Source of the DNA: Leucothrix mucor | GTDB lineage: Bacteria; Pseudomonadota; Gammaproteobacteria; Thiotrichales; Thiotrichaceae | Direction: 5' to 3' | DNA length: 9,474 bases | Assembly: GCA_011322515.1 (NCBI GenBank) | Contig: DRMS01000288.1 | Location: 1 to 9,474 of the forward strand | Shown here: positions 1-6,297 of the stretch, piece by piece | Layout of the letters: every line of letters begins with the position of its first letter | How positions within the stretch are numbered: the stretch's first letter is position 1 | Position numbers and translations under genes: made by a program | The notes under the pieces: generated by a model | The model's database searches: none | The model's input: the letters and a program-made list of their open reading frames with translations, nothing else | Told to the model about the DNA's origin: nothing

Positions 1-281
1 AATAGCTCTGCGCCGTATTGATCCCAACGATGCGACTCTTCCCATAGCTCAGCGGGCTGAATCGAAGGCATTAATAACTCAATGGCACCTGCTTTATTCA
101 TCTCTTCACGAATAATAGCTTCTACTTTACGCAATACTTTTAAACCAAACGGTGCCCATGTATATAAACCCGATGCAAGACGACGGATTAAACCTGCTTT
201 TAGCATCAGCTGATGACTGATAATTTCGGCATCAGCAGGTGTTTCACGGAGGGTGGATATTGGAAATTGAGAAACTTTCAT
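1..281 (-). CDS. proS: Prolyl-tRNA synthetase, N-terminal part (runs off the left edge)
   Basis: Class II aminoacyl-tRNA synthetase that charges tRNA-Pro in the cytoplasm. Only about the first 93 residues are present; the gene continues beyond base 1. The minus-strand translation starts MKVSQFPISTLRETPADAE, followed by ISHQLMLKAGLIRRLASGLYTW (residues about 21-42) and a segment ending QPAELWEESHRWDQYGAELL. This is the very conserved bacterial ProS N-terminus, including the start of the class II core around motif 1. The start ATG is the one that gives the family's usual N-terminus. It has no purine-rich ribosome binding site: the bases just before it on the coding strand read CCCACCTCT, which resembles the complement of a Shine-Dalgarno sequence. 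The gene is divergent from ffs-dnaX. The editing domain and motifs 2 and 3 are outside the window. Identification is secure. Confidence 0.95.
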   Translation of the reverse strand, partial: MKVSQFPISTLRETPADAEIISHQLMLKAGLIRRLASGLYTWAPFGLKVLRKVEAIIREEMNKAGAIELLMPSIQPAELWEESHRWDQYGAEL

Positions 282-329
282 AGAGGTGGGTGCTTTAAAA
301 AATGGAATTAAAAATTGAATAAAGCCAAG

Positions 330-359
330 ATTATACGTTGAAACCTTATTGACCGCCAA
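330..359 (-). promoter_or_regulatory. Probable sigma70 promoter of proS
   Basis: On the minus strand a perfect TATAAT -10 box (330-335) lies 18 bp from TTGGCG (354-359), which matches the -35 consensus at four of six positions. The expected transcription start is near 323, giving a leader of about 40 nt before the proS ATG at 281. The position in the divergent gap and the perfect -10 box support it; it is inferred from sequence only. Confidence 0.55.
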
Positions 360-459
360 GGATGAGTGAAAAAAACAAATCTTCCTTGTTTCAGTGTACT
401 TTTTATCGCATAATCGCCGCGCTGTTATTAATTCAAGAATATTTTATTTTTGAACTCTA

Positions 460-573
460 TGGTGATCCGCATCGGTTCTCTCGCGGCGATAAACTACGAA
501 CCCCGCCAGGCCTGGAAGGGAGCAACGGTAGTAGTGGACTCGGGTGCCGAGATGTAGCTGATGTGGATCGCCA
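460..573 (+). ncRNA. ffs: 4.5S RNA, small bacterial signal recognition particle RNA
   Basis: RNA scaffold of the signal recognition particle, which binds Ffh and targets nascent membrane proteins. The 5' end TGGTGATCCGCATC (460-473) pairs over all 14 positions, with two G-U pairs, with GATGTGGATCGCCA (560-573), giving the long terminal stem of a single-hairpin SRP RNA. The apical part shows the conserved domain IV signature: CCAGG, a GGAA tetraloop at 514-517, then GGGAGCAACGG, which contains the asymmetric-loop AGCA that contacts Ffh. The 3' half contains GGGTGCCGAGATGTAGCTG, which closely resembles E. coli GTGCCGGGATGTAGCTG. The length of about 114 nt matches the E. coli RNA. A run of six T (580-585) after the stem can serve as the terminator. 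Location just upstream of dnaX is frequent. A promoter must lie in 361-459 but no hexamers stand out (weak candidates TATTAA at 426 and TATTTT at 445). Exact mature ends are inferred from base pairing. Confidence 0.95.
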
Positions 574-684
574 CTCTAATTTTTTATCACTCTTTGATAC
601 GTCCAAATCATCCCTTAGTCACTTTCTGAGTGATATGCGCAAGTTAATATTTTCCTCCCCTCTAACTTCTAGTACACTACTCTT

Positions 685-2520
685 ATGAGTTATCAAGTCC
701 TTGCAAGAAAATGGCGTCCACAAAATTTCAAAGAAATGGTTGGGCAACAACATGTGCTTAAAGCACTTGTTAATGCATTGGATAGTGACCGTTTGCACCA
801 TGCCTATTTATTTACAGGGACTCGCGGTGTGGGTAAAACTACTATTGCACGTGTATTGGCAAAATGCCTTAATTGTGAAAAAGGAATTACTTCAGAACCT
901 TGTTGCAAATGCAGTAGTTGTCGAGAGATTACAGAAGGTCGGTTTGTTGATCTGATTGAGGTTGATGCAGCTTCTCGTACTAAAATTGAGGATACGCGGG
1001 AGCTACTCGATAATGTCCAATATGCACCTACGCGTGGACGCTTTAAGGTCTATCTAATTGACGAAGTGCATATGCTTTCTGGACATAGTTTTAATGCCTT
1101 ATTGAAAACATTAGAGGAACCTCCTTCGCATGTAAAATTTCTGTTTGCAACCACTGATCCGCAAAAACTCCCTGTTACTATTCTTTCTCGTTGCTTACAA
1201 TTCAATCTTAAACGGATGAGTGTTGAGTTAATCTCAAATCATTTGGCGATGATTACAAACAAAGAATCTATTGAGAGTGATAAAGCATCTTTACGCCTGC
1301 TTTCACGCATTGCCGATGGTAGTATGCGCGATGCGTTAAGTTTGCTTGATCAGGCGATTTCTTTTGGTGCAGGCGCATTAAAAGAGACAGAGGTTCGTGA
1401 AATGCTAGGAACAATTTCACATGAACCATTGCTCGATTTATTAAAATCAGTTGCCATTGGTGATGGTGAAAAAGTGTTGGCTGATATAGAGCAAATGGCG
1501 AGCGTTACGCCTGATTTTGAAGCCGCAACCGACGCACTAATTGCCTTGTTACATAAAATGGCAGTTTTACAGGTTATCCCTCAAACGGAAGAAGAAGATG
1601 AGATGATAAAGCAACTTGCTGATCAGTTTAGCAAAGAGGATGTACAGCTTTATTATCAAATTGCACTGCATGGGCGTCGAGACTTACCCTTATCGCCTGA
1701 TCCTCGCTGTGGGTTTGAGATGATTTTTCTGCGCTTACTGACGTTTAGACCATTAAGGGATATTGCGCCAGCGCAAAATATTATCACAGATGAGAGCCAG
1801 CAAAGTGAAGTATCCGTTACAAACGAGACGAAAAAAAAAACACCCATAGCGAGTAGCGAAAACAAAATATCTGACCCTAGTGGTTCAAAAACAGAGATAG
1901 AGACAAAGGGTATTGAAACTCAATCTTCATTAGCCGACAAAAGCAATGCAAAAATAAATACTGTTATAAATGAACCTCCTGTAATAAATGAACCGCCACC
2001 ATGGGGTGCTGCAGAAGAGCCACCTGCTCAGATTGCTGCAGTTATTACCCCGCTACAAGCACAGAGTAATAAAACAAAAAAAGCTATTTTAGTTGAACCC
2101 AATAATGCAAACGACTCACCTTCGCTCTTACCAACAGAGTGGCATGAAATCGTCCCTCTACTAAATTTAACAGGTCGTGCAGCTGAGCTAATCAAGCATT
2201 GTATTTTAAAAAGTATTGAAGGTGGAAAGGTAAAGCTTTCTCTGGATAAATATGGCGAGGACTTACTAGCACGAACAACTACATCGCAAATAGAGAGCGC
2301 ATTAAGTGAACTCTATAGCAAACCCATTAACTTATTAATTAACACCCAGCATTTAAACGATGAAACCCCTGCGGAGCGTACATGTAGAAAAAATCAGGAA
2401 CGCCAACAACAGGCAGAAGATTTAATTAATAATGACCCCTTTGTAAAAGATTTACAAAACCATTTTAAGGCACAGGTTGTGCCTAATTCGATAAAACCAA
2501 AAGGCACTCTTCGTCAGTAA
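685..2520 (+). CDS. dnaX: DNA polymerase III subunits tau and gamma
   Basis: ATPase of the DNA polymerase III clamp loader; tau also joins the polymerase cores and the DnaB helicase. The 611-residue product opens with MSYQVLARKWRP, the canonical N-terminus. Visible motifs are Walker A GTRGVGKT (45-52), four zinc-binding cysteines at C64, C73, C76 and C79 (the same positions as in E. coli), the DEVH box (126-129), and sensor-1/SRC (ATTDPQKLPVTILSRC, about 155-170). Residues about 370-480 form a low-complexity linker rich in E, K, S, P and N, with a duplicated NEPP unit. The C-terminal 130 residues (from LLPTEWHEIVPLL) resemble the tau domain that binds the alpha subunit. A ten-A run at 1831-1840 lies where gamma would end. 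No Shine-Dalgarno sequence is visible before the ATG; TACACT at 673-678 could even be a -10 box for a nearly leaderless transcript. It probably forms an operon with ybaB and recR. Confidence 0.97.
   Translation: MSYQVLARKWRPQNFKEMVGQQHVLKALVNALDSDRLHHAYLFTGTRGVGKTTIARVLAKCLNCEKGITSEPCCKCSSCREITEGRFVDLIEVDAASRTKIEDTRELLDNVQYAPTRGRFKVYLIDEVHMLSGHSFNALLKTLEEPPSHVKFLFATTDPQKLPVTILSRCLQFNLKRMSVELISNHLAMITNKESIESDKASLRLLSRIADGSMRDALSLLDQAISFGAGALKETEVREMLGTISHEPLLDLLKSVAIGDGEKVLADIEQMASVTPDFEAATDALIALLHKMAVLQVIPQTEEEDEMIKQLADQFSKEDVQLYYQIALHGRRDLPLSPDPRCGFEMIFLRLLTFRPLRDIAPAQNIITDESQQSEVSVTNETKKKTPIASSENKISDPSGSKTEIETKGIETQSSLADKSNAKINTVINEPPVINEPPPWGAAEEPPAQIAAVITPLQAQSNKTKKAILVEPNNANDSPSLLPTEWHEIVPLLNLTGRAAELIKHCILKSIEGGKVKLSLDKYGEDLLARTTTSQIESALSELYSKPINLLINTQHLNDETPAERTCRKNQERQQQAEDLINNDPFVKDLQNHFKAQVVPNSIKPKGTLRQ
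1831..1840 (+). promoter_or_regulatory. Poly-A slippery site in dnaX, probable gamma-producing slip
   Basis: Ten consecutive A read in frame as AAA AAA AAA A. A -1 shift here adds N-T-H-S-E and stops at TAG 1854-1856, giving a product of about 390 residues. A +1 shift adds H-P and stops at TAG 1847-1849. Either product would keep the ATPase and collar domains and lose the tau-specific C-terminus, which is what gamma is. E. coli makes gamma by ribosomal frameshifting at A AAA AAG, and Thermus uses transcriptional slippage on an A run. Here the homopolymer is long and I see no strong downstream hairpin or upstream AGGAG stimulator, which favours slippage by RNA polymerase. Function is inferred. 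Confidence 0.6.
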
Positions 2521-2585
2521 TTATCAACTGCCTAGGAAGAATGCCAACTAAAAAACTAAAACTCCCAAAAAAGGATAAAAATATT

Positions 2586-2921
2586 ATGATGAAAGGTGGA
2601 CTTGGCGGCTTAATGAAGCAAGCACAAAAAATGCAAGAAGATATGCAAAAAGCACAAGCTGAAATTGCTGCAATTGAAATTACAGGCGAGGCAGGTGGTG
2701 GTTTAGTATCGGTTGTTATTAATGGTCAGCATGAGTGTAAAAAGGTTAATATTGATGCAAGTCTTATTTCAGATGATGCCGATGATAAAGAAATGGTCGA
2801 AGATTTGATGGCTGCCGCTTTTAATGATGCGGTACAGAAGCTAGCCATTGTCTCTAAAGAAAGAATGGCAGGTGTTACTGACGGAATGAGTCTTCCTGGT
2901 GGCATGAAGATGCCGTTTTAA
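2586..2921 (+). CDS. ybaB: YbaB/EbfC family nucleoid-associated protein
   Basis: Small dimeric DNA-binding protein associated with the nucleoid, usually encoded between dnaX and recR. The product of about 111 residues begins MMKGGLGGLMKQAQKMQEDMQKAQAE-, followed by ITGEAGGGLVSVVINGQHECKKVNID, and ends LPGGMKMPF. This is the full conserved family pattern and ending, and the length is close to E. coli YbaB (109). I chose ATG 2586 because it gives the normal N-terminus and has AAGGA (2571-2575) about 10 nt upstream. The upstream in-frame ATG at 2541 would add a lysine-rich extension of 15 residues, and its AGGAAG sits only about one base before the codon, which is too close. It lies 65 bp after dnaX and 2 bp before recR, consistent with one operon. 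Confidence 0.93.
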   Translation: MMKGGLGGLMKQAQKMQEDMQKAQAEIAAIEITGEAGGGLVSVVINGQHECKKVNIDASLISDDADDKEMVEDLMAAAFNDAVQKLAIVSKERMAGVTDGMSLPGGMKMPF

Positions 2922-2923
2922 TT

Positions 2924-3520
2924 ATGTCCGATTCTTCACTACTAAATGAATTAATTAATGCGTTGCGATGTCTTCCCAGTGTTGGCACAAAAACAGCGCA
3001 GCGCATGGCATTTCATTTATTAGAACATGACCGTGCTTCAGGAATGAAACTTGCAACAATATTGCAAGCAGCAATGGAAAATGTTGCGCACTGTGATCAG
3101 TGTCGTACCTTTAGTGAAGATAAGCTTTGTCGCATTTGCAATAATGCATCGCGCCAACAGAATTCTTTATGTGTTGTAGAAAATCCTACCGATGTTTTAG
3201 CGCTGGAACAAGCAACTAATTATCAAGGGTATTACTTTGTACTAATGGGAAAACTATCACCACTTGATGGCATTGGTCCTGAAGAGTTAGGACTAGATCT
3301 ACTTGAAGCACGCTTATCTAAAGGCAAAGTGAAAGAATTAATTCTAGCCACCAATCCTAGTATCGAAGGCGAAGTAACCGCACATTATATTAGTGAATTA
3401 GCTGAAAAGTATAATATTAAAACAACACGTATTGCACATGGCATACCTATCGGTGGCGAACTGGATTATGTTGATAGCGGCACACTATCACATGCTTTTT
3501 CTGGACGACGTAGTTATTAA
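2924..3520 (+). CDS. recR: Recombination mediator protein RecR
   Basis: Works with RecO (and RecF) to load RecA on SSB-coated single-stranded DNA at gaps. The 198-residue product has the expected order: a helix-hairpin-helix (LPSVGTKTAQRMAFHLL, about 17-33), a C4 zinc finger (C57, C60, C69, C72), a Toprim domain starting CVVENPTD (83-90), the segment LSPLDGIGPEELGLDLL (about 111-127), and the C-terminal region ARIAHGIPIGGELDYVDSGTL-like with R167 near it. Length matches the family (about 200). The ATG lies 2 bp after the ybaB stop, so translation is probably coupled; there is no clear ribosome binding site of its own. Identification is secure. Confidence 0.97.
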   Translation: MSDSSLLNELINALRCLPSVGTKTAQRMAFHLLEHDRASGMKLATILQAAMENVAHCDQCRTFSEDKLCRICNNASRQQNSLCVVENPTDVLALEQATNYQGYYFVLMGKLSPLDGIGPEELGLDLLEARLSKGKVKELILATNPSIEGEVTAHYISELAEKYNIKTTRIAHGIPIGGELDYVDSGTLSHAFSGRRSY

Positions 3521-3564
3521 GGACTGGAAACTTACTGTAGAATTTTTATTACGGAGGCTTAATT

Positions 3565-3909
3565 ATGAGTGATTGTATATTTTGCAAAATTATTGGTGGC
3601 GAAATAGCATCAAACGCTATCTATGAGGATAATGATGTATTTGCCTTTGAGGATCTTAATCCACAAGCACCACTGCATGCTTTAATTATTCCTAAAAAAC
3701 ATATCGCAACCATCAATGATTTAGATAAGGGCAATGCTGATGTTATTAGTAAACTCTATCTTACTGCAAAAAAGGTGGCTACTGATGCGGGGTATTCTGC
3801 TAATGGCTATCGCGTGGTAATGAACTGCGGCGAATCAGCGGGACAAACTGTTTTTCATATTCATTTACATCTCCTTGCTGGTAGACCTTTAAAGTGGCCT
3901 CCTGGCTGA
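3565..3909 (+). CDS. hinT: HIT-family (HinT-type) purine nucleoside phosphoramidase
   Basis: Cytoplasmic histidine-triad hydrolase; family members cleave AMP-lysine and other nucleoside phosphoramidates. The 114-residue product starts MSDCIFCKIIGGEI, with CxxC at 4-7. It carries DLNPQAPLHALIIPKKHI (about 30-47) and the histidine triad H98-I-H100-L-H102 in QTVFHIHLHLLAGRPL, with H100 the expected nucleophile. The end GRPLKWPPG is a normal HinT C-terminus. A strong ribosome binding site GGAGG (3553-3557) lies 7 nt before the ATG. The 44-bp gap after recR contains TAGAAT (3538-3543), a possible -10 box without a convincing -35, so it may be an operon member or have its own promoter. The next gene is convergent. 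Confidence 0.95.
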   Translation: MSDCIFCKIIGGEIASNAIYEDNDVFAFEDLNPQAPLHALIIPKKHIATINDLDKGNADVISKLYLTAKKVATDAGYSANGYRVVMNCGESAGQTVFHIHLHLLAGRPLKWPPG

Positions 3910-3968
3910 CCCCTTACAGTTAAAAACCCCTGCCTTCTCCAAATGAAAAATGGGGTTGCCAACTTAAG

Positions 3969-4062
3969 ATCGTTGCGTAGAGCGACTATGCGCTTCTTGA
4001 TATACTCCAATCAGGAGAAAAAATCTGCGCAATATTGGTAAATTCGTTACTTCAAACATCCT
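3969..4062 (-). repeat. Truncated copy of the inverted-repeat element at 9014-9192
   Basis: Read on the minus strand, this stretch aligns with 9014-9108 over about 95 positions at roughly 80% identity with one gap (my hand count: about 15 mismatches). Shared blocks include AATTTACC, ATATTGCGC, CTGATTGGAG, GCGCATAGT and CAACGAT. Its outer end at 4062 matches the degenerate terminal repeat (AGGATGTTTGAAGTAA against AGGAAGTTCCAAGTAA). Homology stops abruptly at 3969, so the other end is missing. On the plus strand GCGTAG and CTATGC (with loop AGCGA) can pair, inside a weaker TTAAGA/TCTTGA pairing. It sits in the convergent gap after hinT. No coding potential seen. Confidence 0.65.
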
Positions 4063-4108
4063 TATGTTGTTTTTCCTAATATATAGACATTCATTTATTA
4101 AATTTCCT

Positions 4109-4159
4109 CACCCTTCGACTCCGCTCAGGGAGCTGTACCCTGAACGGAGTCGAAGGGTG
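4109..4159. repeat. Solitary palindrome with 22-bp arms, possible bidirectional terminator
   Basis: The left arm (4109-4130) begins CACCCTTCGACTCCGCTCAG and the right arm (4138-4159) is its reverse complement with one mismatch; the loop AGCTGTA is 7 nt. It lies between the convergent hinT and M23 peptidase genes, where it could end transcription from both sides, although no long T-run follows. The arm shares CACCCTTCGA and GCTCAGGGA with the inner palindrome of the MITE copies in this window, but there are no terminal repeats or target duplication around it. Palindromes of this CCCTTCGA...CTCAGGG type are, from memory, dispersed in many bacterial genomes. Confidence 0.7.
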
Positions 4160-4200
4160 CAATTATTTATGTGAAAAACTATAGATATACTATTCAATCA

Positions 4201-4809
4201 TTATTTATAAGCAACATTACCTATCAAAAATATTTCAGGATCAACCGTCTCACCATTAATTGCTATTTCAAGATGTAAATGCGGTCCTGTTGAGCGACCT
4301 GTATTACCAACTAATGCAATAATATCTCCTTTATTTACAATCTGCCCCTTTTTAACGAGCAACTTTTTGATATGCGCATAGCGGGAAATAATTGCATCAC
4401 CATGCAAAATTTCAACCATATTTCCATAGCCTGATTTTCTTCCTGAAAATAACACCTCTCCTCTACCTAATGGGTAAATATTTGTACCTCTCTGTGCCGC
4501 AATATCGATGCCATGATGCATTCTTTTTCTACCATTGAAGGGATCTTTGCGAATTCCATATTTTGAGGATAATCGACCTGTCTTTACAGGAACATTATCC
4601 ATAAAAACAATTTCCTTTACTGACAGCTCTGCAACAGAATTCATTTTAGGCGGAGGTTTCATCATTGTTATTTTTTGAACAGCGAGGCTTAATCGACTAC
4701 TACTATCGTCATTCTCCTCTACAATTAATGTTACATAAAGCAGAATGGCGAAGCTCAATACAAACATTAAAAAGTAGAAAGAAACTTTATTTAAAATAAT
4801 ACTAAACAT
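4201..4809 (-). CDS. Membrane-anchored M23 family (LytM-type) metallopeptidase
   Basis: Predicted zinc endopeptidase acting on peptidoglycan cross-links in the periplasm. The product has 202 residues. Residues about 10-30 form one hydrophobic segment (VSFYFLMFVLSFAILLYVTL), an uncleaved anchor or signal peptide. A linker to about residue 72 leads into an M23 domain: GRLSSKYGIRKDPFNG (78-93), zinc ligands H98 and D102 in MHHGID, H146 in SRYAHI, and H177-L-H179 in TGPHLHLEI. All expected catalytic residues are present, so it should be an active enzyme rather than an EnvC/NlpD-like activator. The N-terminal ATG has no visible ribosome binding site, and a stop lies just upstream in frame, so no extension is possible; M15 is the only other plausible start. 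It is leftward, convergent with hinT, and separated from the J-domain gene by 713 bp of repeats, so probably transcribed alone. A role linked to the exopolysaccharide operon is not shown. Confidence 0.9.
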   Translation of the reverse strand: MFSIILNKVSFYFLMFVLSFAILLYVTLIVEENDDSSSRLSLAVQKITMMKPPPKMNSVAELSVKEIVFMDNVPVKTGRLSSKYGIRKDPFNGRKRMHHGIDIAAQRGTNIYPLGRGEVLFSGRKSGYGNMVEILHGDAIISRYAHIKKLLVKKGQIVNKGDIIALVGNTGRSTGPHLHLEIAINGETVDPEIFLIGNVAYK

Positions 4810-5013
4810 AAGGCAAAATTGAGGTCAATCGTCACCTATACCCTGCAAGTATTCACACAGATAAAGTACAAACTATTAATTTATAAAGCGAACTGTGTTT
4901 AATAGGAAGACTTATTGATATTTAAAAAATAAATATATTATTATGAAAATCAATAACTTAAACTATACTGTATAATTGCTTGTAGGATCTAGGTATTTAC
5001 TAATAAACACGAG
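4810..5013. other. AT-rich intergenic stretch upstream of the peptidase gene
   Basis: No gene seen. It should hold the leftward promoter of the M23 peptidase gene, but I find no hexamer pair I trust. A weak AT-rich inverted repeat, TTATTGAT (4912-4919) with ATCAATAA (4949-4956), is present; its significance is doubtful. The last eight bases (5006-5013, AACACGAG) are the left target duplication of the adjacent MITE. Confidence 0.5.
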
Positions 5014-5157
5014 AGCTACTAACTTAAGGTGGGATAAATAAAATCATAGAAAATAATCCGCACCTTCGACAAACTTAGGAAACTAGCCTCCTGAGTTTGT
5101 CGAAAGTGCGGGGTGAATTAGCATAAACATCAACTATCCCGCCTTAAGCTGGTAGCC
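5014..5157 (+). mobile_element. MITE-like element, copy A (144 bp, older copy)
   Basis: Non-coding element with terminal inverted repeats: left AGCTACTAACTTAAGGTGGG (from 5014) and, on the opposite strand at the right end (to 5157), GGCTACCAGCTTAAGGCGGG; over 23 bp they differ at four positions. It is flanked by a perfect 8-bp target duplication AACACGAG at 5006-5013 and 5158-5165, which shows insertion by a transposase. The centre carries a decayed version of the long palindrome seen in copy B (CCGCACCTTCGACAAACTTAG at the left). The orientation is the same as copy B. The diverged repeats suggest the oldest of the three copies here. It encodes nothing and must have been moved by a transposase in trans, which is not in the window. 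Confidence 0.88.
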
Positions 5158-5186
5158 AACACGAGCAATAGAATATGAACATCTAA

Positions 5187-5309
5187 ATACAAAGCGCCAT
5201 ACAAGTCATATGACCATCGGGGGTTATAGCGCGAGGACTAGAAAGTTTGATCTACCAACGCATGGATTCCAAAGAACTAATTGGAGCGCGATTGTATATG
5301 AAAAAGTAA
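5187..5309 (+). other. GC-rich island of unknown nature, possible gene remnant
   Basis: Bases 5191-5290 are about 47% GC, while 5301-5370 are about 14%, so this piece differs sharply from its surroundings. Two forward frames look protein-like but lack a credible start. One (5214-5306) reads PSGVIARGLESLIYQRMDSK and continues ELIGARLYMKK before TAA, with an in-frame TGA just before it. The other is open from 5156 to 5329 and contains THGFQRTNWSAIVYEK. No ribosome binding site precedes any ATG. It also contains the 10-bp palindrome GTCATATGAC (5205-5214). It lies between two MITE copies. I do not recognise it; it could be a broken gene, a transposon scrap, or a structured RNA. Confidence 0.35.
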
Positions 5310-5375
5310 AAAATACTAGGAAAGAAATCTAAGAATATTTTTATACTTCTATTTTATAAATTTATTAGATTATTT

Positions 5376-5520
5376 GGCTACCAACTTAAGGCGGGACAAG
5401 TAAAGTCATAGCAAACAACCCGCACCCTTCGATAAGCTCAGGGAACTAGCTTCCTGAGCTTATCGAAGGGTGCGGGTGAGTAGGCAGAAACATTAACTGT
5501 CCCGCCTTAAACTGGTAGCC
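5376..5520 (+). mobile_element. MITE-like element, copy B (145 bp, best preserved)
   Basis: Terminal inverted repeats of 23 bp, beginning GGCTACCAACTTAAGGCGGG at 5376-5398 and complementary at 5498-5520, agree at 21 positions. They are flanked by a perfect 8-bp target duplication GATTATTT (5368-5375 and 5521-5528). The inside holds a 25-bp perfect inverted repeat (5418-5442 with 5453-5477) that extends to 27 pairs with one G-U in RNA and leaves a six-base loop. It inserted at the 3' end of the J-domain gene: the target duplication includes that gene's stop codon, which therefore survives. Transcribed leftward, the hairpin starts about 45 nt after the stop codon and could act as a terminator or 3'-end stabiliser. 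No coding capacity. Confidence 0.9.
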
Positions 5521-5522
5521 GA

Positions 5523-6266
5523 TTATTTTTTAGATAGCTGTTGCTGATCTCTAATGTTTAGTGTTGTGCTTCGCCTTTTCTCTTCTAGCAAGTCAATTTG
5601 CCTACTTGCTATATCTTGAATAACTTCATCATTAGTTTTTTTAACAACTATCTGGGGAGAGGAAGGAGTAAGCATAAAAAGCATTATAAAAGCAGTGATT
5701 AAGAACAGACTAAATGCGGGCAGCATCCAATTATTTTTAACAAATACATCATTGTTTTCCTCTCTCAAACAACGATTAATATTTATTTTATTTTTTTGAT
5801 AATGATCAATATTTACTTTTGTCATGGAAAATTTAGAAGCTTTAACCACCTTATGAATAACTTGCTTATTCTTAATATTTTTATAGGATTTTGAGATACG
5901 TTGTGTGTAGTAGTGAGGAGGAGCAGAAGTACTATCAAATTTATCTGGATGAAAAACATTCATCAATAATCTATAGTGTAATCTGCGTAAAGAATTATCT
6001 GCGGTTTGATCAAGTCCTAACACTCTTAAATCTGAATTATTATCTTTAAGTAGAACTTCTTGAATATAGTTTAGAAGTATTTTTCTAAAGCGTATTGCAT
6101 CAATATTATTTTTTTTAGATATTTGTTTTAACGCTGCATCCGAAGAGACAATGCGTAATAACTCTGTAATGCCTCGTGGCAGTTTTCGCTGAGGATCACC
6201 AAAACGAACCAGCAAAGCTGGCTCATTATTAAGTTTTATTGCACATCGGATTGCTTCTGATTTCAT
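5523..6266 (-). CDS. Membrane-anchored J-domain (DnaJ-like) protein in an exopolysaccharide kinase operon
   Basis: The 247-residue product contains a J-domain-like segment at about 82-138: LGLDQTADNSLRRLHYRLLM, then VFHPDKF with the HPD tripeptide at 106-108, then YTQRISKSYKNI as helix III. HPD is the part that stimulates Hsp70 (DnaK) ATPase. Residues 1-80 are a helical region I do not recognise. One transmembrane segment lies at about 181-200 (MLPAFSLFLITAFIMLFMLT), preceded by a lysine-rich stretch, so the J-domain should face the cytoplasm. The last 45 residues (VIQDIASRQIDLLEEKRR) look coiled-coil-like. The start ATG has AAGGG only two bases upstream and is enclosed in an 11-bp inverted repeat (see separate entry). 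It follows the tyrosine kinase gene by 31 bp on the same strand, so it is probably cotranscribed and may serve exopolysaccharide assembly. There is no G/F region or zinc finger, so it is not canonical DnaJ. Confidence 0.85.
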   Translation of the reverse strand: MKSEAIRCAIKLNNEPALLVRFGDPQRKLPRGITELLRIVSSDAALKQISKKNNIDAIRFRKILLNYIQEVLLKDNNSDLRVLGLDQTADNSLRRLHYRLLMNVFHPDKFDSTSAPPHYYTQRISKSYKNIKNKQVIHKVVKASKFSMTKVNIDHYQKNKININRCLREENNDVFVKNNWMLPAFSLFLITAFIMLFMLTPSSPQIVVKKTNDEVIQDIASRQIDLLEEKRRSTTLNIRDQQQLSKK

Positions 6267-6289
6267 ACCCTTAGTGTATATGAAATCAG
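6257..6289 (-). promoter_or_regulatory. Hairpin enclosing the start codon of the J-domain gene
   Basis: A perfect 11-bp inverted repeat: CTGATTTCATA on the coding strand at 6289-6279 and TATGAAATCAG at 6267-6257, with an 11-nt loop TACACTAAGGG. The start ATG (6266-6264) is inside the 3' arm and the Shine-Dalgarno-like AAGGG is in the loop. The kinase stop codon (6300-6298) is only 8 nt before the 5' arm, so a ribosome finishing the kinase would overlap the arm and could open the hairpin. The structure is directly visible; translational coupling or conditional translation is inference. Confidence 0.6.
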
Positions 6290-6297
6290 GATAATAA

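Noticed and set aside
362..688. Open frame of 108 codons upstream of dnaX
   Set aside because: It runs through the whole 4.5S RNA gene, has no family-like sequence and overlaps the dnaX start; it is a chance frame over an RNA gene.
619..955. Other-frame reading frames at 619-801 (minus) and 701-955 (plus) overlapping dnaX
   Set aside because: They are shadows of the dnaX coding sequence, which is strongly conserved in its own frame.
1656..1865. Antisense open frame inside dnaX
   Set aside because: Hydrophobic translation is a by-product of the acidic, lysine-rich linker codons; no start signals.
2541..2585. N-terminal extension of YbaB from ATG 2541
   Set aside because: The 15 extra lysine-rich residues are not part of the family and the AGGAAG before it is too close to the codon; ATG 2586 fits better.
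5210..5332. Small gene beginning ATG at 5210 (about 40 residues)
   Set aside because: No ribosome binding site, a competing protein-like frame over the same bases, and no recognisable family; kept only as part of an unexplained island.
5006..5528. Repeated palindromes considered as a CRISPR array
   Set aside because: Only two copies close together, about 145 bp each, with terminal inverted repeats and target duplications; no short regular repeat-spacer pattern.
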